Notes: generated by a model not told the origin, from the letters alone. 64,000 nt of DNA from Bacteroidota bacterium (GCA_023428135.1 JAEYZG010000045.1:141741-205740), one strand, 5' to 3'. Shown: positions 45,790 through 55,153, counted from the stretch's first letter. Program-made: numbers and translations.

Positions 45790-47995
45790 ATGATACCTTA
45801 TTTTTCTTAGCCACATCTTTATCCTGATCATTCTTACTGACAAGTTTAGCAGAAAACCACTTAGGAACCTTTCCATAAATCTGTATCAATCTGTCTGTAG
45901 TAACCTTATTAAGGACCAATAAAGGTTTTGACTTCAACACCTTTGTAATCAAACCAGAGAGATAGTTGTCAGACTCCTTCCAAGGCCTGTCAGCTCTGAG
46001 TACCAACAGGCAGAGATCAGCTTCTTTAACCAATTGCAGTGGCAGTTGATATTCCTGAAGTGAAGGAATTTCAAGAAAAACAAAATCTGCTTTATCTATT
46101 GTCTTAAGTATTTCACTGATCTTAGTAGCAGGAACCATCCTTTCTAGAATTTCATAATATCTAACTTTCACTTTTGAAATATCTACAACTTCCCTTTTAT
46201 CTATAGTTTCAGGACGATACCCTTTCTCTGAACCTGGAGTAAATATTTCAGAAACATATCCAAGATCTGAAATACGTTTTGCCATTTTATAGATCATCCA
46301 GGTTTTTCCTTCTGAAATCTGTGTACCGGCAACAAGGACAATTTTAGTTTTCTTTTCCGGAGCAGTCTTTTCTGTTTCCAGTACTATTCTGTTAACTGCC
46401 TGCTCTATAAGAGAATCTTCAAAATATTCTGTAATCCTGTTTCTCTGAGTTACTTTAGGCAGTATACCTGCTACTTCAAACCCTGTCAGACGCTCTGCTC
46501 TTGCAGAGTTTTTAACTGAGGAGTCTAACAACTCTATCGCCAGATAAATACTTAACAGCAGCAAAAACGACGCTATCATTGAAAGCGGAATCATTACAAA
46601 GTCTTTTGAAGCGATAGGCGTCACCGGATAAAAAGGCTGATCCAGAAGTTTAATATTACTTGACATTTTTACATTCTGATACCTCTGCTGGTTCATATTA
46701 AGGGCCTCAAGCTTATTCATATATTCTTTCTCTGCAACCTGCACCTCTCTTTTTAGAGTAAGTAACAAAGAACCAAGTGGAGTAAAATCGTTATATGTAG
46801 TATTAAAGGAATTAAAACGTTCTTGCATAATCTTAAGTCTTGCCCCACTTTCCTCTATAATCAAAACATTGCTTAACCACTGCTGAAGGATATTATCACT
46901 TGGAATTCCCTCCTGACTGTTATTAATGGAGTAAAGGTTATTAACAAGATCTTTAAGCTCTTTTTTTATTGACTCTGCTTTTTCAGTTAATTCTCTTAAA
47001 TTTTCCTTTGTTTCATCAAAATTTTTTGCATTTGCAATCTTATAATTGATATCTGACAGCTCTTGTCTTTTAGCCAATACCCTATCGTTACTCTCCATAA
47101 TATTCTTTCTTCCCTTTAGCCTTTCTTCCAGACTTACCAGACTTGCCTGAGCCGAAGCAAGAATCATTTTTTCTTTTTCAATCTCGTCGGCATATGTTTG
47201 TCTTGACTCTGACAATACTTTAGCCTGTTCATCAAAATTGATAATCTTATTTTTTACCTGGAAATCCTTAAGCTTAAGCTCTGCGTCATTAAGTCTTGCC
47301 CTTGCTTTGTCTGTCTGATCGGAATAGTACGATACCACATTCTTGACTTCCGATTCTTTTATCTCGCTGAATTTTCTGATAAAGACTTGAGCAAGCAATA
47401 AAAGTGTCTGCTGACAAATAGCTGCATCATTAGCACTATAAGACACGTCAAGCATATCACTGTTTTCCTTTCTTATAGCATTTACTCTTTCCCGGATTTT
47501 ATCTACTCCGTATATGCCATTTTGAGATGCTACAAGAGCAGAGAACAGGTTGAACTTGTTTTTACCTATATAAGCTTGCATCTTCTCATAAGTAGCTTCT
47601 GCTGTGGCTCCTTTTACCTGATGCAAAACAGAGTCTGGCACAATAGCTCTTATTTCACTATATTTCTCAGGAGAGATGTACCTCAAATCCGGTTTATCTA
47701 AAGTAATATGAGATGCCACCAGTCTTAAAGAAACTTCCTGAATTGTTTCTCTGGACTTTAAGGTATTCAAAAGATTATCGAAAGCATTACTAACTGCATT
47801 GTGATCAAGCCTTGGATGCTCTTCTGTGGTCACATTGTATCCGCTGGCAACTCCTGTATAAATCAGACATGTAGAAGCATATTCCTTTTCTTTCTTCCTT
47901 GTTTTCATGTATACCAGTGAAGCCACTGCAACAGGAAAAAGTATCAGAAGCATCAAGTGCTTTCTGAGTATCCTAAATATATCACCAAAGGTCAT
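45776..47995 (-). CDS. Wzc-like chain-length determinant with degenerate kinase domain
   Basis: 739 residues. An N-terminal Wzz-type helix (about 15-32), long periplasmic coiled coils (about 215-400), a second membrane helix (about 480-500) and a cytoplasmic P-loop domain. Walker A is present (GTQISEGKT, 557-565). The second Walker motif of BY-kinases, normally LLIDADLR, is replaced by EIFTPGSEKG, and Walker B reads FVFLEIPS with no Asp. There is no C-terminal Tyr cluster. It probably controls chain length or export as a scaffold rather than by autophosphorylation. It overlaps the TolC-like gene by four bases. Confidence 0.9.
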   Translation of the reverse strand: MTFGDIFRILRKHLMLLILFPVAVASLVYMKTRKKEKEYASTCLIYTGVASGYNVTTEEHPRLDHNAVSNAFDNLLNTLKSRETIQEVSLRLVASHITLDKPDLRYISPEKYSEIRAIVPDSVLHQVKGATAEATYEKMQAYIGKNKFNLFSALVASQNGIYGVDKIRERVNAIRKENSDMLDVSYSANDAAICQQTLLLLAQVFIRKFSEIKESEVKNVVSYYSDQTDKARARLNDAELKLKDFQVKNKIINFDEQAKVLSESRQTYADEIEKEKMILASAQASLVSLEERLKGRKNIMESNDRVLAKRQELSDINYKIANAKNFDETKENLRELTEKAESIKKELKDLVNNLYSINNSQEGIPSDNILQQWLSNVLIIEESGARLKIMQERFNSFNTTYNDFTPLGSLLLTLKREVQVAEKEYMNKLEALNMNQQRYQNVKMSSNIKLLDQPFYPVTPIASKDFVMIPLSMIASFLLLLSIYLAIELLDSSVKNSARAERLTGFEVAGILPKVTQRNRITEYFEDSLIEQAVNRIVLETEKTAPEKKTKIVLVAGTQISEGKTWMIYKMAKRISDLGYVSEIFTPGSEKGYRPETIDKREVVDISKVKVRYYEILERMVPATKISEILKTIDKADFVFLEIPSLQEYQLPLQLVKEADLCLLVLRADRPWKESDNYLSGLITKVLKSKPLLVLNKVTTDRLIQIYGKVPKWFSAKLVSKNDQDKDVAKKNKVSYDQE

Positions 47996-48744
47996 TTTTG
48001 TTTAATTAAAGAACCAATACTTACCCCTATTAAATATTCGAATTGTTTGTAAACTGTATTATAATCTTTTCTTGCAATCTCAAAATTTGACTCAGCCATA
48101 AAAAGATTATTACTTACTGAGGAATAATCTTCCAAAGAGATTGTTCCTTCTTTAAATTGCTTCTCAGCCATCTGATATACGAGTTGTGCATTCTGAAGTC
48201 CTTCGCTCCTTATTTTAAGAAGCGTCTGAGCTGCAAGCAGATTGTTATATTCAGCTGCTATTTGTCTTTTTAATTCTATTATTACTCTATCTCTGTTCCT
48301 TTCAGCCATTTCCAGCTCGGCCTTACTAAACCTTATTCTATTATGTCTGGCCGTTATATCAAACAATGGGACACTCACGTTTATTCCAACTCTGTATCCA
48401 TTAAGGAAATTAGTCTGACGATTAAAGTCTCCATATGTTACACCAAACTTTTGATCACCCGTAGCATAGTTACCAAAGGCCTGGATGTCTTTTTGCCAGT
48501 CCTTCCTGGCTAAGTGAATTTCCTGCTTACGAGCTTTTATACTAGCATCCTCTACCTTTATATAAGGAGATGTTTCAATTGCAACTAAAATGATATTGTC
48601 CAATGATGGCAATTGAGTTTCAAGATCCTGTAACACAATAACGCTATCCTTATTTACTTGCCCGAAGGATGCAACCGAAAACAAAGTGAATATCAAAAGA
48701 AGCATACCATGAGCGGAATGCCTTTTATTCCAAAGGGTATTCAT
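47992..48744 (-). CDS. Half-length TolC-family outer-membrane protein
   Basis: 250 residues from the ATG at 48744; ATG 48753 is possible and the frame reaches a TTG at 48789. A signal peptide (LLLIFTLFSVASFGQ) is followed by one TolC-like repeat: two long coiled helices (about 60-105 and 160-250) around a short beta region (YRVGINVSVPLFD). Classical TolC has two such repeats and about 430-490 residues. It lies where wza would be expected in a Wzy-dependent operon and overlaps the Wzc-like gene, so it may belong to the export channel. How it would assemble is unclear. Confidence 0.82.
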   Translation of the reverse strand: MNTLWNKRHSAHGMLLLIFTLFSVASFGQVNKDSVIVLQDLETQLPSLDNIILVAIETSPYIKVEDASIKARKQEIHLARKDWQKDIQAFGNYATGDQKFGVTYGDFNRQTNFLNGYRVGINVSVPLFDITARHNRIRFSKAELEMAERNRDRVIIELKRQIAAEYNNLLAAQTLLKIRSEGLQNAQLVYQMAEKQFKEGTISLEDYSSVSNNLFMAESNFEIARKDYNTVYKQFEYLIGVSIGSLIKQK

Positions 48745-48745
48745 A

Positions 48746-49969
48746 CTATACATTTTCTTTCTGTAATAATGCAGGAATGGTTTTCGCAATAATTTTCAGA
48801 TCTCTCAAGAATGAATAATTCCTGGCATAGTCATTATCTAACTGAATTCTTTCAGCCTCGGACATTTCCTTGGTTCCTCTTTTTGTTACCTGCCAAAGAC
48901 CTGTAATACCAGCAGGTGCAAGGAATCTTAGGGTAAACTGATCCACTGTAATCTTTTCAGCTTCATAAAGCGGAAGCGGACGATTACCAACAATAGACAT
49001 ATCACCTTTCAATACATTGAAAAGTTGAGGCAGCTCATCAATACTTGTATTTCTAATAAACTTACCAATCTTTGTAATTCTTGGATCATTACTTATTTTA
49101 ATAAATGCAGCTGCATCTTTTTCTTTCTTTTCCAAAAGAAATCTCTTTTCACAAATTTCTTTTCCATCGAGAAAAAGCATAGACTGACAAACTCTGTTTC
49201 CCCTTTCACACTCTTCACAAAGTTTTGAATGATGAGTCATTTCTTCAACCTCTATTGGAGTTTCATTTTTATTGTCATTTTCAGATTCATTTTTATTTTT
49301 ATTATATTGATTCAAATGGGCTAGATCCTTTAACTTTTTATCTGCATCGGCCCCCATGGAGCGGAACTTATAAAAATCAAAAATCTTATATCCTGTACCA
49401 ACCCTTTTTGCAGCATAAAAAACAGGGCCTTTTGATTCCAGCCTGATTAATATTGCAAGTAAAAGAAAGAAAGGACTCAGAAAGATGAGTGCAAGTATAG
49501 CAAACACAATATCAAATATCCTCTTTATTAAAGGAAGCTTATATTCAGGATGTCTTACATGCCCTTCTTTAAAAGCACGCTTATAATGAATTTTATTTTC
49601 AATCAGATAATTTAATCTTAATGCAAATGGATCTTTCGAAACATCTTGTTCGAAAATTTCTGACACACTATGTTTAAGCATTTCAGAACGGACCTGTCCT
49701 GTAATGCTGTCAACAAGAAAAACAAAAGGAACCGGCTCTACATCCGATTGTTTTAAGTGCTGCAACAATAACAGCCCGTTTGGGCTGTGTAATTGTCCTG
49801 CAGAAACTATAGCATCAACTTTATTACCTTTAGAATGCCATTCGAAAAACTTAAATCCGTTTTCAAAATGAATAACATCAAACCCATCTGCCATTCGACT
49901 TGAAAACGAATGTTGCCGATCTGCCTGATTGTCTATATAAGCCAGCTTCTTCTGTGTAATAAGCTCCAT
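48746..49969 (-). CDS. Priming sugar-phosphate transferase with receiver-like N-terminus
   Basis: 407 residues in three parts. Residues 1-125 look like a response-regulator receiver fold (KLAYIDNQADRQ, then VDAIVSAGQL) lacking the phospho-acceptor Asp. Residues 145-205 hold the membrane re-entrant helix and the polyprenyl-phosphate transferase start (KRIFDIVFAILAL, YKFRSMGADAD). A 60-70-residue insert carries four Cys (251, 254, 261, 273; C-x2-C-x6-C-x11-C). The catalytic DE (311-312, SIDELPQ) and GDMSIVGNRPLP follow. It should start EPS synthesis by loading a sugar phosphate on undecaprenyl phosphate. The receiver gene lies 10 bases upstream. Confidence 0.92.
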   Translation of the reverse strand: MELITQKKLAYIDNQADRQHSFSSRMADGFDVIHFENGFKFFEWHSKGNKVDAIVSAGQLHSPNGLLLLQHLKQSDVEPVPFVFLVDSITGQVRSEMLKHSVSEIFEQDVSKDPFALRLNYLIENKIHYKRAFKEGHVRHPEYKLPLIKRIFDIVFAILALIFLSPFFLLLAILIRLESKGPVFYAAKRVGTGYKIFDFYKFRSMGADADKKLKDLAHLNQYNKNKNESENDNKNETPIEVEEMTHHSKLCEECERGNRVCQSMLFLDGKEICEKRFLLEKKEKDAAAFIKISNDPRITKIGKFIRNTSIDELPQLFNVLKGDMSIVGNRPLPLYEAEKITVDQFTLRFLAPAGITGLWQVTKRGTKEMSEAERIQLDNDYARNYSFLRDLKIIAKTIPALLQKENV

Positions 49970-49979
49970 ACTGTTTTTT

Positions 49980-50408
49980 TTACTTATAAATTCTTTTGAA
50001 AATATTTTCTACTCTTATTTCAAGTTCTTCAGGATTGAATGGTTTCATCATAAAATCATCAGCGCCACATTTAAGACACTGAATCCTAACACTGCTTGAT
50101 TCATAGCTTGATAGAATTAGGAGTGGTACCTCTCTGAAAAATCCACTGGACCGGATATGTTTAATAAACTCAAAACCGTCCATCTCGGGCATACGCAAAT
50201 CACAAATGATCAAATCCGGTATATTTCCCTCATGCATCCACTCAAAGGCGTCTTTTCCGTTTGCTTTTTTTACTACATTATATTTTTTACACAATGTGCA
50301 ATTAATTATATCTAAAGTTGACTCAACGTCATCAATTGCAAGAATAGTTTTCCCCTTCTCTGCCACAAGTTTTTCAACTTTTGGCAATGCCTTTTCCATT
50401 ATTTCCAT
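49980..50408 (-). CDS. Single-domain response regulator (receiver only)
   Basis: 142 residues. The receiver signature is complete: acidic pocket Asp26-Asp27 (LAIDDVES), phospho-acceptor Asp70 (IICDLRMPEMDG), Ser100 and Lys122 (MKPFNPEEL). There is no output domain. It is the first gene of the EPS operon and lies 10 bases before the priming transferase, which carries a receiver-like domain without the acceptor Asp. A phosphorylation-dependent contact between the two is an attractive inference. No kinase is encoded nearby. Confidence 0.93.
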   Translation of the reverse strand: MEIMEKALPKVEKLVAEKGKTILAIDDVESTLDIINCTLCKKYNVVKKANGKDAFEWMHEGNIPDLIICDLRMPEMDGFEFIKHIRSSGFFREVPLLILSSYESSSVRIQCLKCGADDFMMKPFNPEELEIRVENIFKRIYK

Positions 50409-50692
50409 ACAAAATAAATATTATCGCCTTCTGCCTCGTATCTAATAATAAATTCTAATTGGATTATTCAGCAACTTTGTGTGCTGCTTACATAATTTCA
50501 ACTCAACAGCATATTATTTGTTCAGTCCAAATACAGGGGTTGGAGGCTCTGCCAGTATTTTGCAACACTTCCCGCTTTTGCACCCTCAGTCTCAATCGAT
50601 TAAAACAATCCAATCAAAAAACTAAACATCCAGTCAATTTTATCTTTCACTTTAAAAAACATTTCTATAGATTTAATGACAAATAAAATATT

Positions 50693-51982
50693 ATGGCGCA
50701 GGAGAGATTAGCGGAATTGCTAAAGAAAAAAGGTATAGGACCTGAAGGCAGCAAAAGTCTTATAAAAGAGGAGCTGAATGAGCTTCAACATTTATTTAAA
50801 TCTCCCAATGCAAGCCTTACCACTATCGCTACAATGGTTACGGCTTTGCTTACCCTTGAACCTAATATTCAGGAAAAAGAATGGATAGAAAAGGCAAAAG
50901 CTGCCCCTTCAGATTTTCTTCCAGATGAAATAATACCATTTTTTACAGGCAATACTAAGGATGAATTTTATCGGCTTATTCTTAAAGTCATAAAACATGA
51001 CGACTTATCAAGGGAGGAAGCTGAAAGTGGAATAGAGCAATTATTCAATAGCCAGACACCCGAATATCTTAAAGGAGCTTTCCTTGAATCACAAAGGTTA
51101 AAGCGTGAGACATTCATTGAAAACAAAGCTTTCTTTTCAGGACTATGGAAAAAAGTGGAACGGGTAAAAACTGACCTCCCTATAGTGATTGACATTGCAG
51201 ATAGCTATGATGGCTTTAACCGGACTGCCAGCTTTTCATTGTTTACCGCAGCAGTGCTGGCATCATTAGATTTTCCCTGTATTGTACACTCTATCGATAA
51301 AGTTGCCCCTAAGGAAGGCTATACTTCCCATCAGCTTTTAAAGCTGGCAGGTAAAAATCCACTCATCTCTGTTTCCGAAGCTAAACAAGCTTTAGAAAAT
51401 AAGTCTATAGGATTTTGCTATCTAGACCAACAGGTATTCTTCAAAGATCTTTTCATCCTTAAGAGAATGAGAAAGGAAATGGTTAAACGTCCGTTCCTGG
51501 CAACCTTCGAAAAACTTTTACAACCTATCCAAAGCACTCAGGGAAATTATCTTGTGTCCGGATACACACATCCACACTATAAAGAAGAAGTTGTGAAACA
51601 GCTTAAGGAGCAGGGGGAATGTAAAATGGCGCTTATCTTTAAGGGACTTGAGGGATCTACTCAATTAACACTTAGCAGAGGTTCTACGGCCATTTTTTAT
51701 GATGGTAATGGTATCCATGAATCACAGGTTTCCCCCGAAGACTTTGGGCTTCCATTGGTGGAAAGTAAACAGGATAAAAGCATCAGACCGGAAGATGTAC
51801 TATCGGAAGGATTGGCAGCCCTTGAAGGAAAGAAAAATTATGCAAGGGAAGCTATCATATATCAGGCAGCTGTTATTATCACAAAGTTTAACCTGATACA
51901 ACAAAACAATTTGGTTTCTGTATTGAAAGAAAAGCTTGATTCGGGGGATGCTTTGAATAGATGGGAAATGCTCAATATTTAA
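50693..51982 (+). CDS. TrpD2/YbiB-like phosphoribosyltransferase homologue
   Basis: 429 residues. The helical N-terminus (LNELQHLFKSPNASLTTIAT) and the alpha/beta core (SFSLFTAAVLASLDFPCIVH, YTSHQLLKLAG) resemble anthranilate phosphoribosyltransferases. The PRPP-binding glycine motif GTGGD is not seen; IADSYDGFNRT stands in its place. No trp genes are nearby. It best fits the TrpD2 group (E. coli YbiB), known to bind DNA rather than make tryptophan. It is divergent from the EPS operon and single. Assignment at the superfamily level is fair; the role is unknown. Confidence 0.72.
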   Translation: MAQERLAELLKKKGIGPEGSKSLIKEELNELQHLFKSPNASLTTIATMVTALLTLEPNIQEKEWIEKAKAAPSDFLPDEIIPFFTGNTKDEFYRLILKVIKHDDLSREEAESGIEQLFNSQTPEYLKGAFLESQRLKRETFIENKAFFSGLWKKVERVKTDLPIVIDIADSYDGFNRTASFSLFTAAVLASLDFPCIVHSIDKVAPKEGYTSHQLLKLAGKNPLISVSEAKQALENKSIGFCYLDQQVFFKDLFILKRMRKEMVKRPFLATFEKLLQPIQSTQGNYLVSGYTHPHYKEEVVKQLKEQGECKMALIFKGLEGSTQLTLSRGSTAIFYDGNGIHESQVSPEDFGLPLVESKQDKSIRPEDVLSEGLAALEGKKNYAREAIIYQAAVIITKFNLIQQNNLVSVLKEKLDSGDALNRWEMLNI

Positions 51983-52109
51983 AAAAGAGGCTGTCTAAAA
52001 AGTAAATTTCCTAAAAAAATCATTGTATTATATTTAGAAAAACGGCCTTTTACTGGTTATCTATTGCACTAAAAAATAAGAGGCTGCCCTTTTTAGACAG
52101 CCTCTTTTT
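51982..52109. repeat. 128-bp segment bounded by perfect 21-bp inverted repeats
   Basis: AAAAAGAGGCTGTCTAAAAAG at 51982-52002 (first base shared with the end of the preceding stop codon) is repeated inverted at 52089-52109; the arms enclose 86 bases without a gene. The GAGGCTGTCT motif recurs in the terminator at 1102. It may be a small non-autonomous element or an extended terminator; no target duplication is visible. Confidence 0.6.
52078..52109. terminator. Bidirectional terminator
   Basis: AAGAGGCTG (52078-52086) pairs perfectly with CAGCCTCTT (52098-52106). T-runs follow on both strands, between convergent genes. Confidence 0.8.
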
Positions 52110-52144
52110 GATCTTAGAATATTTTAGGAAAGACCAATATCTCC

Positions 52145-53410
52145 TTATTCTTTAACAACTTTTCCCTTTTTAATGATCCCCCTGTCACTTGACAGTTCAT
52201 AAAAATAAATACCATTAGTAAGGTCTTCCGTATTAATTATTATTGATCCCGTAAACTTTTGCTGAAATACTCTTTTGGATTCCATGCTATATAATACTAT
52301 TTCTGACTGGCTAAAATGATCTGTTTTGATTTCTATTTTATTATCAAACGGATTTGGAAAAACTGTCACTGCAGAAATATGCTCGCCTGACAATGGATCT
52401 ATTCCTGCTACTACTGGTACTTCATTAGTATCCACTGGCAAATATTTAACTAATCCATAGGAATTATCAACATATCCATCATATATTTTTGAACGAATAT
52501 AACTTGAGTCCTCAGAACACCAATCATTATGAGAGAGATCGGCATTATTATAGTGTAGATATTTAAGATTATATGACATATTATCACAAATTTTATTCCC
52601 GGTAAAATTAATTATGCCATTAAAAAAGGTTATTACCTCTACCCCTACGGAATTATTTGAGATTTTATTATCTACAAAAATTTTATTGTCACCATTAAAT
52701 GTTGCGCTTACCCCGACATTGTTATTTTCTATTACACATCCTATGGTAGATCCATATGGTTCTAATGCAATTCCTGTATTTCCATAGAAATAACAGGTAT
52801 CAATAGTTCTGAATCCCCTTACACCATCAACATTATTAATAAATGAACTATTACTCACTCTGGAATACAGACTCCAATTTAAGGCTGTGCGATTGGATTC
52901 AAATTTACAATATTCAAAGATTATCCCCATACCTCCATCCACATTTACCTGAAAATTATTACTAAAGTAACAATGTCTGAAGATATAAGGCCCATGGTAA
53001 GCTGTTTCGAGATTAATAAATCTATAAGCATACATCCCTTTACAATACTCCATTAATACCTGCCCTCCATCACCAATCGGTTCTGTTGTTCCAATTACTC
53101 TGATCCCGTTCCAGGAATTCATTGCAGGGGTTTCGAGATTTGAAGTAAATATGATACTATCAGAAGCATTTCCAATTGCCCTTAATGTACCTCGTAATTC
53201 TATACTAGCTTCTGAATTAAATTTTACTACTACGCCGGGTTCAATTGTAAGCAAAGCGTCTTCAAATACCACCAGCTTCCCGGAAACAATGTAAGGGCTA
53301 CCGGCAGTAGTCCATTTTGTACTTGTAAAAATACTTCCTGATACATTTGTCTGTGAGTAGCTTAAATTAGAAATCACCAAAAGCAGAAGAAATAATGTAA
53401 TTTTTTTCAT
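52145..53410 (-). CDS. Right-handed beta-helix protein with T9SS signal
   Basis: 421 residues from the ATG at 53410 (MKKITLFLLLLVISNLSYSQ, a clear signal peptide); the longer frame to a GTG at 53464 is not credible. The body shows right-handed beta-helix repeats (FEYCKFESNRTAL, ENNNVGVSATFNG, DNKISNNSVGVEV), and the end is a T9SS type A domain (VFPNPFDNKIEIK to VVKE). It lacks the GFAGxxxKTDP core of the beta-helix family at 26-34 kb, so it belongs to a different branch. It is exported and probably surface-attached; no active site is recognised. Confidence 0.87.
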   Translation of the reverse strand: MKKITLFLLLLVISNLSYSQTNVSGSIFTSTKWTTAGSPYIVSGKLVVFEDALLTIEPGVVVKFNSEASIELRGTLRAIGNASDSIIFTSNLETPAMNSWNGIRVIGTTEPIGDGGQVLMEYCKGMYAYRFINLETAYHGPYIFRHCYFSNNFQVNVDGGMGIIFEYCKFESNRTALNWSLYSRVSNSSFINNVDGVRGFRTIDTCYFYGNTGIALEPYGSTIGCVIENNNVGVSATFNGDNKIFVDNKISNNSVGVEVITFFNGIINFTGNKICDNMSYNLKYLHYNNADLSHNDWCSEDSSYIRSKIYDGYVDNSYGLVKYLPVDTNEVPVVAGIDPLSGEHISAVTVFPNPFDNKIEIKTDHFSQSEIVLYSMESKRVFQQKFTGSIIINTEDLTNGIYFYELSSDRGIIKKGKVVKE

Positions 53411-53605
53411 ATTATAAATTGAGTTAAAAATGTAAATACAAATTTTCAGAGAATAAAGTATCACGGGGAGTTAAAGCTCCTCAAAACTATGAAGATTGTC
53501 ATAGTAAATTTTAAGGCTTAATTATCCTCTAAAAGAGTAGACCTTATATTCTAAAAATGTTCCCTTTTTCTTAAGCAATTAGCAAATTAAAAATATCCCT
53601 AAAAT

Positions 53606-53643
53606 AATAATGGCCTTAAGTCTGTACACCTAAGGTCATTATT
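53606..53643 (-). terminator. Terminator of the third tandem paralogue
   Basis: AATAATGGCCTTA (53606-53618) pairs with TAAGGTCATTATT (53631-53643), one G-U pair. Confidence 0.7.
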
Positions 53644-53665
53644 TATGCATTAAGAATTTTAAAAA

Positions 53666-55153
53666 TCAATTCTTCACAAACCTTGAAGTATAAATAACTC
53701 CTCCTTCCTTGAGGATCATCATTGAATAAATTCCTGCTTTGAGATTGTTAACATCAACGGTTTCTTCTGTACCAATAAAATTTCCATTTAATACTTCTCT
53801 TCCCTCCACATTAAAAACCTTATAGAATGTATTCTGAATACCTTCGCTTGAGATGAAGAGCCTGTCTGTTGCAGGATTGGGAGAAAGGCTAACAGTAGCA
53901 TTGATTTTATTGGGATAAGTACTCAATACCAAATTCATTGGAGCACCCCATTCCCCATAAGATTTTTTATAGTAGACCAGTTCCCTGCCTACAGGTTCAG
54001 AAATGCTAAGGTCTCTTACTGAGTAAAAATACGGACCACCTAAACCTTTCCAGAATTCATATTTATCAAGTCTAAAACTTCCAGATAACGCTATTCCAAA
54101 ACATGAATCATCATACTGAGTATAATTATTTGTAAAATCCAGCGCCTTGACCATTACTGACGGTGGTTCAACTTGTAAAAATTGATAGTTATATGTTGGA
54201 AAAACCCAGGAATCGTATTCAAAATTGTAACCTTTGCCTGGAATTTGACTTATTCCTTTTAGATCTGGATCTAATGAAACTTTCAAAAATATTGTATCCA
54301 ACTTTACTATCAAGTCTCCTTTAAGCATGAAATTTTCTACGACGAAAATTTTGTATATGAGAGAATCCTCATCTTTATTGAATGATTTATCAAGCACTTT
54401 TTGAATTACCTTTTTATTGCTGGTCCCACCATACTCCCGAATATGCAATTCATCTCCAATTTCGAAATCATAAATATCTTTCTCAGTCAAATTGTTAACT
54501 CCAATATTTAACTTATCAACCCCAACAATACTGAGTGAAGATGTATCTTTAGGAAAATTAAGTAAATCATATGTCTTCACAAACCCAAACATTTTGCTAA
54601 TTTTCCATTGCTTTCCATTAAATCCATGAGGTACTATACTATTATCACTTCTTTTCTTAAAATATATTGATATCGTCATCACAGAATCACTCACTTCGAC
54701 ATCCTGAATCTTTATATTCTCTATCTCCTTTTTGACTATAGTAGCTTCAAAATAAGCATCGTCTTTGGAATAAAAAATCCAGGAATCATTTATATCGGCA
54801 TACTTATGAAAGATAATAGAATCATTTTCCTTGCTTATAAAAACTTCTCTTTGATCTTCCAGCATTAGTATTTCTCTTCCTGACCAGGCAAAAGCTTTAT
54901 GAGACATGGGGCAATCATTTGGTTCATATGGAGAGTTTCCAAAAATTCTATAATTAGAATATATAGTGTCTTTCCCTTTCAAACTTGAACTTTCAATTTT
55001 TAAAGGGATGTACTCTCCAGTATTCCCAACCATCCCTAGACTTTGATATCCTTTGTACTTATAAAATGTAGTCCTGTCGGGATAAACAGTCTTATACTGA
55101 GCAAATCCGTGTATAGACAGTAGTAAAAAAATTAATAATAAAAACCCTCTCAT
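53666..55153 (-). CDS. T9SS-exported protein of unknown family, copy 3
   Basis: 495 residues: a signal peptide (LLLIFLLLSIHGFAQY), a long beta-rich body and a T9SS type A domain (SLSPNPATDRLFIS to SRFVKN). It is one of three tandem paralogues with shared phrases (TFYKYKG near the start, YADINDSWIFY, GKQWKISKMFGFVKTYDLL, EIGDELHIREYGG, ELVYYKKSYGEWG). I recognise no catalytic motif or named domain. The last 90 or so codons are almost the same as in copy 2 while the middle is diverged, pointing to gene conversion or selection on the sorting region. Confidence 0.85.
   Translation of the reverse strand: MRGFLLLIFLLLSIHGFAQYKTVYPDRTTFYKYKGYQSLGMVGNTGEYIPLKIESSSLKGKDTIYSNYRIFGNSPYEPNDCPMSHKAFAWSGREILMLEDQREVFISKENDSIIFHKYADINDSWIFYSKDDAYFEATIVKKEIENIKIQDVEVSDSVMTISIYFKKRSDNSIVPHGFNGKQWKISKMFGFVKTYDLLNFPKDTSSLSIVGVDKLNIGVNNLTEKDIYDFEIGDELHIREYGGTSNKKVIQKVLDKSFNKDEDSLIYKIFVVENFMLKGDLIVKLDTIFLKVSLDPDLKGISQIPGKGYNFEYDSWVFPTYNYQFLQVEPPSVMVKALDFTNNYTQYDDSCFGIALSGSFRLDKYEFWKGLGGPYFYSVRDLSISEPVGRELVYYKKSYGEWGAPMNLVLSTYPNKINATVSLSPNPATDRLFISSEGIQNTFYKVFNVEGREVLNGNFIGTEETVDVNNLKAGIYSMMILKEGGVIYTSRFVKN

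Noticed and set aside
45790..45876. Longer N-terminus of the GT4 gene
   Set aside because: It would overlap the Wzc-like gene by 100 bases and is not transferase-like; the ATG at 45789 gives a 14-base overlap typical of this operon.
50459..50686. Plus-strand 75-codon frame before the TrpD2-like gene
   Set aside because: Composition looks random, with no signal peptide or domain, and it ends just before a real start codon.
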